Assembly (NCBI GenBank): GCA_021798635.1
Contig: JAJZGH010000137.1
Location: 1 to 12,588, forward strand
DNA: 12,588 nucleotides
Direction: 5' to 3'
Source of the DNA: Planctomycetota bacterium
GTDB lineage: Bacteria; Planctomycetota; Phycisphaerae; WQYP01
Part shown: positions 8,236 to 12,588 of the stretch, one piece after another
Layout of the letters: each line of letters starts with the position of its first letter
Numbering within the stretch: the stretch's first letter is position 1
Made by a program: the position numbers and the translations under genes
The notes under the pieces: generated by a model
Databases searched by the model: none
Told to the model about the DNA's origin: nothing
The model's input: only the letters and a program-made list of their open reading frames with translations

Positions 8236-8789
8236 TGGCAGGAAATCTTGTACAACTTAATTCCGCGGGACAGCTTGTTCTGGCCGCCTCCGGCGAAGGC
8301 TCACCGGGAACAGCCGGCGCGATCGTGCTGCAATCTGCTGCGCAAAGCTGCTGCTGCGGCTCGGCCGGTTACACCAATCCGTGCGCCAACGCGCCTACCA
8401 GCTTAGCCATTGTCAATTATACCGATACCTATTTTACCCCCTGTGCCGATGCCACGCTCGCGGTGCCGGGAGATTGTGTCTGGGACGGAGTTTTTGATTA
8501 TTTTGATCCGCAAACCTGCGCCTATTCCAACCGCTACTGCTTTGACGGCAACGGCTGCTTTGATTGCAGCTACAACGGTCACCGCATGTGGGAATTCCAG
8601 CCGCCCGGTGTTTCCAGCGTCTGGTACAACGCCGGCAGCAAAACATTTTTTCTCCAGATTACCGGCCAGAACGGCCAAAATTCCGGTGAAATCGTCTGGC
8701 AGGGCAGCCAATCCACCGGCCCGGGCTTCAGCGGAACCTATACCCGTACCGGCGGATGCGATCCGCGTGCAACTGTTGAAATTGGATAG
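8235..8789 (+). CDS. Virus-like cassette protein 3, cysteine-rich
   Basis: This 184-residue protein starts at the ATG that overlaps the upstream TGA. A GTG nine bases earlier (8226) is possible but less attractive. Eleven cysteines (about 6%) include a triplet at 39-41 and others at 50, 70, 81, 95, 102, 108, 111 and 175. The N-terminus (MAGNLVQLNSAGQLVLA) resembles a short adaptor. The C-terminus ends GTYTRTGGCDPRATVEI (167-183), a beta-strand closing motif I associate with the same planctomycete virus-like family. Tyr, Trp and Phe are abundant in the middle. There is no signal peptide, so if it is cytoplasmic the cysteines more likely bind metal than form disulfides; this is inference. The next gene begins 3 nt downstream. 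Confidence 0.72.
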   Translation: MAGNLVQLNSAGQLVLAASGEGSPGTAGAIVLQSAAQSCCCGSAGYTNPCANAPTSLAIVNYTDTYFTPCADATLAVPGDCVWDGVFDYFDPQTCAYSNRYCFDGNGCFDCSYNGHRMWEFQPPGVSSVWYNAGSKTFFLQITGQNGQNSGEIVWQGSQSTGPGFSGTYTRTGGCDPRATVEIG

Positions 8790-8792
8790 TAT

Positions 8793-9116
8793 ATGTCCAG
8801 CGATAAAGCCAAGAATTTCCGCCGACGTTTAAGCACTCCGCGTTGCCGGCACTGGCATGATTGCGGCATCCTCGGCGGCGGATGCTGCCGCCAGGGCCGC
8901 TACGGCGGCAAGCCAAGTCTTGGCACCTGCCGTGCATGTCCCTCTTATTCCGGCCGCCCCCGCGGCTGGGGAGACATCGTCTATCTTTTCGCCAACCCCA
9001 TCGCCCGGATAATCGATACCATGCTGGTTCTAAAAACAAATAAGCAACTGGGCCACAGTTGCCGCTGCGCCCAAAGACGCCGCCAATGGAACGCGACGAA
9101 AGGAGTTAGGAGTTAG
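8793..9116 (+). CDS. Virus-like cassette protein 4, small Cys/His-rich putative zinc protein
   Basis: This 107-residue protein has two cysteine modules. The first is C18-x-H20-x-H22-x-C24, then C31-C32 and C46-x2-C49 within YGGKPSLGTCRAC (37-49). The second is C90-x-C92 followed by AQRRRQWN (93-100), after an amphipathic segment at 60-85. The spacing suggests one or two zinc sites and a basic helix. I recognise the YGG-x-PS-x-G-x-C-x2-C plus C-x-C-x2-RR-x3-N layout as recurring in planctomycete virus-like clusters; this is from memory. It is the last gene of the four-gene run. Its final codons (KGVRS) and TAG stop fall inside an AGGAGTT tandem repeat, so the natural C-terminus may have been replaced. 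Confidence 0.68.
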   Translation: MSSDKAKNFRRRLSTPRCRHWHDCGILGGGCCRQGRYGGKPSLGTCRACPSYSGRPRGWGDIVYLFANPIARIIDTMLVLKTNKQLGHSCRCAQRRRQWNATKGVRS

Positions 9117-9117
9117 A
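9101..9117 (+). repeat. AGGAGTT tandem repeat over a stop codon
   Basis: Two perfect copies of AGGAGTT (9101-9107, 9108-9114) followed by AGA. The repeat encodes the last residues and the TAG stop (9114-9116) of the small Cys/His-rich gene. Confidence 0.65.
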
Positions 9118-9170
9118 ATTTGGAAGTGCTTCGCTTTTGTAAAGTGTCGGATGCGTGATGGTCAGCGTCA

Positions 9171-9197
9171 GGTTACACGTTACGGGTTACAGCGGAT
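9171..9197 (+). repeat. GTTAC-type repeat, copy A
   Basis: A 27-nt segment beginning GGTTACACGTTACGGGTTAC. It matches 11484-11510 at 23 of 27 positions and contains two GTTAC-led units plus a GTTACAG unit. Confidence 0.6.
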
Positions 9198-9199
9198 AG

Positions 9200-9400
9200 G
9201 CGAGCCGGCAGGTTTATCCTGCCGGGCCAATTGAACGCGGCCGACAGTCCGCACTTGTCCAGTTGCGAGCGGAGATTGCCGTCGGCCTAACCCAAGCCAC
9301 CGCCGGAGAACTGCGTGACGGCAAGGAAGTCCTGCGGCGGATATTTGGGATTTTGCACGGCGCACGGGATATTAAGGATATACTGCGGCGCAGCATATAA
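9200..9400 (+). pseudogene. Possible C-terminal remnant of an unknown helical protein
   Basis: The frame is open from just after a TAG at 9197-9199 to TAA at 9398-9400, 66 codons, with no ATG or GTG at the front. The translation reads as amphipathic helix, for example RSALVQLRAEIAVGL with a Gln before the Ser, then GKEVLRRIFGIL and ending ARDIKDILRRSI. This is unlike the low-complexity translations of nearby non-coding frames. A GTTAC-type repeat and a hairpin sit exactly at its 5' edge, as if the front of a gene had been lost. It could also be chance, or a small gene using a TTG start. I do not recognise the protein. Confidence 0.35.
9205..9225. repeat. Perfect 8-bp stem-loop
   Basis: CCGGCAGG (9205-9212), loop TTTAT, CCTGCCGG (9218-9225). 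The stem is very stable but has no T-run on either side, so a factor-independent terminator is not supported. It could protect the 3' end of the cassette transcript or be a dispersed palindrome. Confidence 0.6.
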
Positions 9401-9463
9401 CCCAATAGCTCCAGCACTTCAAAAAAAGCGAAATACTCCCCGCAGATTAAAATTTCCGCCCCC

Positions 9464-9486
9464 TACCTCCGCCACCTCTTGTGAAT
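9464..9486. repeat. 23-nt CCTC-type repeat, copy A
   Basis: Begins TACCTCCGCCACCTCTTGTG and ends GAAT. It matches 11686-11708 at 22 of 23 positions. Confidence 0.65.
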
Positions 9487-9541
9487 CCCCGTCCTCCCAA
9501 ATTCCAAGTTCCACGCCCGTCAACAGTAGAACGCTAAATGC

Positions 9542-10522
9542 TCAATGCCCGCCGCCCTCACCGATAAATCTCGCCACGATCGGTCCGACCCGCTCCGGCG
9601 ATTCCTCATGCGGTAAATGCGATAAATCCGGGAAGCTGTGAAATTCCACATGCGGAAAACTTTGCCGCAGACGCTCGCCTGTTCCGGCCGCCAACAGTTT
9701 GTCCTGTTCTCCCCATATCACCAAGACGTCCTGCGGAAGCGTCCCCGCGTGGTCCATATAACGTCGAACCTCGGCATCGCGTGCGGGCAAATGACGAATC
9801 AAATCCAGCAGCCGCCGCCGATTGGCCGCAGGTCGCATATTCTTTTGATATATCGCCAGCAATTCCGGATCCACGTTCGCCGGGTCCACATAACCCAATG
9901 TCGTAACACCCGCGACCAAAGCGTCCGGTGTTATAAGCCGCATTACCACCGGCCCCAGCATCGGCACTCGCACCAACCGATAAAAGGATGGCAGCGTTTG
10001 CGGAAAAATCGCCGGATTAAACAACACAATGCGCTCGATACGCTGGGGAAAATCCACCGCCGCCATCAGGCTTAGCCCACCGCCCAGACTTGAACCGCCG
10101 ATATTAATTTTCTCCAAGCCAAGCGTATCGGCAATGCGCATAATCGCATGAGCCAGCACCGGCAGGCTCATCCCGCCCTCCGGCCAGGATTCTGCGGACG
10201 TAAAGCCACTGTAATCCACCACGATCACATCACACACCGGCATAAGATGCCTGCAAATGCCACGGAACGATGCCGGATGCAATCCCAATCCATGCAACAG
10301 CAGCAGCACAGGCTTGGGCCTGTTGGAAGATCGCAAAATTTTCAGCGGCATATTCCACTGGCCCTGCGGAACATAATAGGTGACGGCATTGGTCTGCTGC
10401 GCATCGAACTCAAAGCGAAACTCGCCAGCCGGCCGCCGCGGCCCCCCGAAGGCGAAAAACCCCATCGGAACCCGCTGGTCATGTTCGGTATTCATATCCT
10501 GTGGTAACGCGCCATCCATCAT
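9542..10522 (-). CDS. Alpha/beta hydrolase
   Basis: The 326-residue protein has an alpha/beta-hydrolase fold from about 70 to 322 after an unusual ~65-residue N-terminal extension. The oxyanion-hole HGLGLHP lies at 77-83. The nucleophile elbow G-S-S145-L-G sits in GGSSLGGG (142-149). The acid is D274 in IWGEQDKLL (269-277), and the base is H302 in DLSHLPHEESPE (299-310). The triad is complete. No signal peptide or membrane anchor is seen, so it should be cytoplasmic. The substrate cannot be assigned: esterase, lactonase, C-C hydrolase and thioesterase members all share these motifs. The start at ATG 10522 has no Shine-Dalgarno; TATACA (10534-10529) ends 6 nt before it, suggesting a leaderless message. 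ATG 10519 or Met11 are alternative starts. It is divergent from the sigma factor gene across 145 nt and convergent with the virus-like block. Confidence 0.9.
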   Translation of the reverse strand: MMDGALPQDMNTEHDQRVPMGFFAFGGPRRPAGEFRFEFDAQQTNAVTYYVPQGQWNMPLKILRSSNRPKPVLLLLHGLGLHPASFRGICRHLMPVCDVIVVDYSGFTSAESWPEGGMSLPVLAHAIMRIADTLGLEKINIGGSSLGGGLSLMAAVDFPQRIERIVLFNPAIFPQTLPSFYRLVRVPMLGPVVMRLITPDALVAGVTTLGYVDPANVDPELLAIYQKNMRPAANRRRLLDLIRHLPARDAEVRRYMDHAGTLPQDVLVIWGEQDKLLAAGTGERLRQSFPHVEFHSFPDLSHLPHEESPERVGPIVARFIGEGGGH

Positions 10523-10667
10523 GGAGATTGTATACCACCCACACGGAAAATGACGAAATTCAACGGCATTTCAGGCCCAAATATTTTCATGCGCCAAGTC
10601 CCTGTTCCCGTTTCGATGTATAGGCTGTACGTTAGGTATTTGTTTGGTATACTCAGGGGATGAAGAA
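10523..10667. promoter_or_regulatory. Divergent promoter region, hydrolase and sigma factor
   Basis: Each strand carries a GGTATAC core: GGTATACA for the hydrolase (TATACA 10534-10529) and GGTATACT for the sigma gene (TATACT 10648-10653). The -35 regions at 17 nt are weak (TTCGTC for the hydrolase, CTGTAC for sigma), so extended -10 type recognition is possible. The similarity of the two cores suggests shared polymerase specificity. Confidence 0.4.
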
Positions 10668-10698
10668 ATGGAAGCACGTATGCATAACACCGGTTTAA
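10660..10698 (+). CDS. Possible 12-codon upstream ORF overlapping the sigma gene start
   Basis: ATG at 10660 begins MKKWKHVCITPV and stops at TAA 10696-10698, in a different frame from the sigma gene. Its ATG lies 6 nt after the TATACT hexamer, where a leaderless transcript would start. It spans both candidate sigma starts (10668, 10680). It may be chance; a role as a leader peptide is only a hypothesis. Confidence 0.2.
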   Translation: MKKWKHVCITPV

Positions 10699-11495
10699 CG
10701 GCCCGCAGTTTTCCCATGCCGACACAAGCTGTGGCCTTGTTGCCCGTACCGTGGCAAACCCTCGGATCAACCATGCTGGGATGGATTCAACAGCGCGGCC
10801 AATTGCCGGCAATTATGGAAAAGTTGCCCCGCCACTCTCTGGTGCATTTCCGCACGCCGCGAGCCACCGCTTCCTCGCAGCACACCACCACCGACCAACT
10901 CGAGGCCATGTACCAAGCCTGGAGAAACGCCCAAAATATGCCAACGCGGCGGCAGGCGCTAGGCGATCTTACGCAGGCGTTTATGCCCCTGATCCGCGCC
11001 ACCATCCGGCACTGCCAAATATCCCAACTGGCCGATCGCGCTGACCTGGAACAGGAAGCGTTCGTAGGCCTGCATGACGCTCTGCAAACCTACGATCCCC
11101 GCCGCTCGGTAACACTGGCCGGTTTTGTCCGCTGGCGCATTGTCGGCGCAGTGCTGGATGCCCGCCGAAAATGGACGCGCCAATCCCGCCCCAACCGCCT
11201 GGGCGATCTGTTGCATGGCGGGTCGGAAAATCCTGTTATGCAAATAGAAAGTATTTCCCAACCGCCCAGTGTGGAATTTGAGGATATGTTCACCGTCCTG
11301 ACCCGGGGCTTATCCGCCCGAGAAATATTCATCTTGCGCCGCGTGGTTCTGGAAGACCAAACCTGCCGCCAAATCGGCCAACTCATGGGCCTCCACCACG
11401 GCCGCGTGGCCCAAATCTACCGTAGCGCCCTGGCCCACCTCCGCGACAACCCCCGCGCCCAACAACTCCTCGCCGGCAGCGCAGGTTACAGGTAA
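10668..11495 (+). CDS. RNA polymerase sigma-70 family factor, FliA/SigF-like
   Basis: This 275-residue protein would direct RNA polymerase to a dedicated promoter set. Region 2 spans about 97-170: DLEQEAFVGLHDALQTYDPR (126-145, core-binding) and FVRWRIVGAVLDARRKW (153-169, -10 recognition), which resembles the FliA/SigF group. Region 4 spans about 205-262: LSAREIFILRR (215-225), then a helix-turn-helix at QTCRQIGQLMGLHHGRVAQI (231-250). The linker (170-205) is too short for a full region 3. The first ~75 residues are not sigma-like and could be an anti-sigma or regulatory extension. I chose ATG 10668, with AGGGGA 7 nt upstream. A TTG at 10646 region and ATG 10680 are alternatives. The last residues (GYR) and the TAA come from a GTTACAG-type repeat. 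No anti-sigma gene is adjacent, and the targets are unknown. Confidence 0.88.
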   Translation: MEARMHNTGLTARSFPMPTQAVALLPVPWQTLGSTMLGWIQQRGQLPAIMEKLPRHSLVHFRTPRATASSQHTTTDQLEAMYQAWRNAQNMPTRRQALGDLTQAFMPLIRATIRHCQISQLADRADLEQEAFVGLHDALQTYDPRRSVTLAGFVRWRIVGAVLDARRKWTRQSRPNRLGDLLHGGSENPVMQIESISQPPSVEFEDMFTVLTRGLSAREIFILRRVVLEDQTCRQIGQLMGLHHGRVAQIYRSALAHLRDNPRAQQLLAGSAGYR

Positions 11496-11510
11496 CGGGT
11501 TACAGGGGAC
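11484..11510 (+). repeat. GTTACAG-type repeat, copy B, over the sigma gene stop
   Basis: The 27 nt begin GGTTACAGGTAACGGGTTAC and match 9171-9197 at 23 of 27 positions. The repeat encodes the C-terminal residues and TAA stop (11493-11495) of the sigma gene. Its last 12 nt (GTTACAGGGGAC) recur exactly at 11736-11747. Confidence 0.65.
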
Positions 11511-11596
11511 AGTTGTCGCACAAAATAGGAGCGCCCGCGCTTCCACAGAATTCCAGATTTCAATTTCCCGGTCCAGAACTTATCGAACTGTTGTTT

Positions 11597-11708
11597 TCAC
11601 CACAGAGGTAAAGGAGGTAACGGAGGATATGGCGTGAGGCCGTTGATGAAATTCAATATTATTTGCACGTTGAAATTCCTCCGTTTACCTCCGCTACCTC
11701 TTGTGAAT
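11597..11708. repeat. Long imperfect inverted repeat of CCTC/GAGG type
   Basis: The left arm (about 11597-11627, containing CAGAGGTAAAGGAGGTAACG) pairs imperfectly with the right arm (about 11676-11708, containing CGTTTACCTCCGCTACCTCT), around 48 nt of AT-richer sequence. The arms agree at roughly 28 of 33 aligned positions with small gaps. The right arm is copy B of the 23-nt repeat also found at 9464-9486. The left arm resembles the CACAGAGG-type dispersed repeats known from many bacterial intergenic regions. Confidence 0.65.
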
Positions 11709-11735
11709 TAACCTCTTCTAAATTCCCCTTTCTAA

Positions 11736-11747
11736 GTTACAGGGGAC
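11736..11747 (+). repeat. GTTACAGGGGAC, third copy
   Basis: Identical to 11499-11510. It sits just before the AT-rich AATGAATAATGA repeat. Confidence 0.55.
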
Positions 11748-11752
11748 CATTC

Positions 11753-11778
11753 AATGAATAATGAGTAATGAATAAATT
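11753..11778 (+). repeat. AT-rich degenerate tandem repeat
   Basis: Consecutive AATGA and ATAATGA units (AATGAATAATGAGTAATGAA...). It is low complexity and has no coding potential. Confidence 0.5.
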
Positions 11779-11868
11779 ATCAGAATTTCAAGTTGCTTAG
11801 CCGGCCAGCCCGCTGGCCGTTCGCCCGCTTTCGCACCATGCCGTCCAATTTTTTTAGTTTCTTTTTTT

Positions 11869-11872
11869 GGAG
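11869..11872 (+). promoter_or_regulatory. Shine-Dalgarno of the region-2-like gene
   Basis: GGAG after a T-rich run, 8 nt before ATG 11881. It is one of few clear ribosome binding sites in the window and supports this start. Confidence 0.6.
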
Positions 11873-11880
11873 ATATTATC

Positions 11881-12498
11881 ATGACCGACACCCCCGCACC
11901 GCGTCTGGAATTAAACCACCTCTTACGGGACATCCCCGCCAACCGTGACCGGATTTATCTGGCCATGTATGACCTTGCGGTATGCAAAGCCAAAAGAATC
12001 CATTTCCAAAATGTTCAAGACCGCGAGGACACCGTTTCCGAATCCGTAATGTATGTCATGACCCGCCTGCACAAATACAATTCCCAGCGCCACGCCGCCT
12101 GCGCCTACTTCGGCCTCATGCTGCATCGCGAGATGATGCGCTCCGCCCGGAAAATTCAAGCGCGCTACATGACCCATGACGCCGTCTCCCTGTCCCGCAG
12201 TGACAGCACCGTTTTAGATTCCGCCCCCGCCCAACACCTGCCCCGCCGCACCGCCGGCCGCTGGCGCGACGCCCAGGTACGCGATGTGCAAGATCGCGAC
12301 CGCGTCAAAGACGTGCTCGATGAGGCCTTGGACAAAGCCTGCAAATTTGCCCAGGCCTATGGTGCCCAAGACCAGGTGGACGGCCCCCAATTAGCCATCG
12401 GCGTTCTGCAACACGTGCGCAAAGCCCTTCTCGGCAGATTCAACCGCATCGAAGCCGACAATCAGGCCGCCCCCGCCCCGATCCCCGAAGGGCCATAG
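11881..12498 (+). CDS. Sigma region-2-like protein, divergent
   Basis: The 205-residue protein starts at ATG 11881 with GGAG (11869-11872) 8 nt upstream. Residues ~45-92 (QDREDTVSESVMYVMTRLHK, then YNSQRHAACAYFGLMLHREMMRSARK) follow the layout of sigma-70 region 2.1-2.3: an acidic DxxxE-type core-binding helix, a K-[YF]-[DN]-x2-R turn, and an aromatic helix ending in basic residues. Small virus-encoded sigma factors of the T4 gp55 kind have a similar outline. No region 4 helix-turn-helix is seen. The C-terminal part (130-190) is charged and helical, and the tail is Pro/Ala-rich. The upstream spacer is full of repeats. The sigma assignment rests on the pattern alone and could be wrong; a DNA-binding or structural helical protein is the alternative. 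Confidence 0.6.
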   Translation: MTDTPAPRLELNHLLRDIPANRDRIYLAMYDLAVCKAKRIHFQNVQDREDTVSESVMYVMTRLHKYNSQRHAACAYFGLMLHREMMRSARKIQARYMTHDAVSLSRSDSTVLDSAPAQHLPRRTAGRWRDAQVRDVQDRDRVKDVLDEALDKACKFAQAYGAQDQVDGPQLAIGVLQHVRKALLGRFNRIEADNQAAPAPIPEGP

Positions 12499-12511
12499 GC
12501 GCTAACTTAAT

Positions 12512-12540
12512 TTTACATGCCGCCCTAATGGGTGTATATT
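12512..12540 (+). promoter_or_regulatory. Strong sigma70-type promoter of the gene at the right edge
   Basis: TTTACA (12512-12517), a 17-nt spacer and TATATT (12535-12540). Both hexamers are one or two bases from consensus. Transcription would start at or next to ATG 12548, which lies 7 nt after the -10. Confidence 0.55.
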
Positions 12541-12547
12541 TGTCGGT

Positions 12548-12588
12548 ATGAAAAATATGCAGCTATGGACGGCACGAGCGGACGAACA
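12548..12588 (+). CDS. Start of an unidentified gene, cut by window edge
   Basis: ATG 12548 opens a frame reading MKNMQLWTARADE to the edge, 13 codons plus two bases. A well-placed promoter directly upstream is the main reason to call it. It has no Shine-Dalgarno, so the message may be leaderless. Too little is visible to suggest a function. Confidence 0.4.
   Translation, partial: MKNMQLWTARADE

Larger units (their letters stand above)
9117..9541. other. Repeat-bearing spacer with a possible coding remnant
   Basis: No intact gene in these 425 nt. In order it holds the end of the AGGAGTT repeat, a GTTAC-type repeat (9171-9197), a perfect hairpin (9205-9225), an open frame that reads like the C-terminal end of a lost protein (9200-9400), and a 23-nt repeat copy (9464-9486). 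A 27-codon ATG frame at 9151-9234 is unremarkable. The spacer separates the plus-strand cassette from the convergent hydrolase gene, and no T-tailed terminator was found. Confidence 0.55.
11496..11880. other. Repeat-rich spacer upstream of the region-2-like gene
   Basis: I see no gene in these 385 nt. In order it contains the rest of a GTTACAG-type repeat, a long imperfect inverted repeat (11597-11708), a third GTTACAGGGGAC copy (11736-11747), an AATGAATAATGA-type AT-rich repeat (11753-11778) and a T-rich run leading to the ribosome binding site of the next gene. Confidence 0.6.

Noticed and set aside
8403..8832. Overlapping frames in cassette gene 3 on both strands
   Set aside because: Shadows; the 8235-8789 frame fits the one-base TGA/ATG overlap upstream and the 3-nt gap downstream.
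11751..11942. 63-residue minus-strand frame across the AT-rich repeats
   Set aside because: It runs through low-complexity repeats and overlaps the start of the 11881 gene antisense.

Overview
The window looks like a chromosomal segment of a heterotrophic planctomycete, most likely of the Phycisphaerae lineage. This is an inference from gene content. A large secreted polysaccharide lyase carries autotransporter-type beta-strand repeats and a C-terminal PEP-CTERM sorting signal. A run of small cysteine-rich, virus-like genes of a kind I associate with planctomycetes follows. There is also a FliA/SigF-like sigma factor, and several genes lack a Shine-Dalgarno sequence. Base composition is moderately GC-rich.

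Left part, minus strand (1-5660): two pectin-degrading genes. The upstream gene (1301-5161) encodes a pectate-lyase-like enzyme fused to a long repeat stalk and a PEP-CTERM anchor. The downstream gene (1-1221, cut by the window edge) encodes a secreted GH28 polygalacturonase with all four family motifs. They lie 79 nt apart with no terminator seen, so they are probably one operon. A good sigma70-type promoter about 275 nt upstream of the lyase start would give a long leader that can fold into nested hairpins.

Centre (5661-9116): pssA, phosphatidylserine synthase, on the minus strand, then a divergent plus-strand block of four tightly packed genes (6708-9116). Two of the four proteins are rich in cysteine. 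They resemble the virus-like structural cassettes of planctomycetes, but no terminase, portal, capsid or integrase is visible here. A 425-nt spacer with repeats, a perfect hairpin and a probable coding remnant follows.

Right part (9542-12588): an alpha/beta hydrolase on the minus strand is divergent from a sigma-70 family sigma factor (10668-11495). A repeat-rich spacer comes next, then a protein with a sigma region-2-like segment only (11881-12498). A strong promoter then leads into a gene cut by the right edge (12548).

Themes that cut across genes: (i) several starts lie only 4-7 nt downstream of a -10-like hexamer, suggesting leaderless transcripts; (ii) two spacers carry the same short repeat families in the same order, and at two genes a repeat supplies the last codons and the stop; (iii) two sigma-like proteins sit near a virus-like cassette, which may or may not be a functional link.
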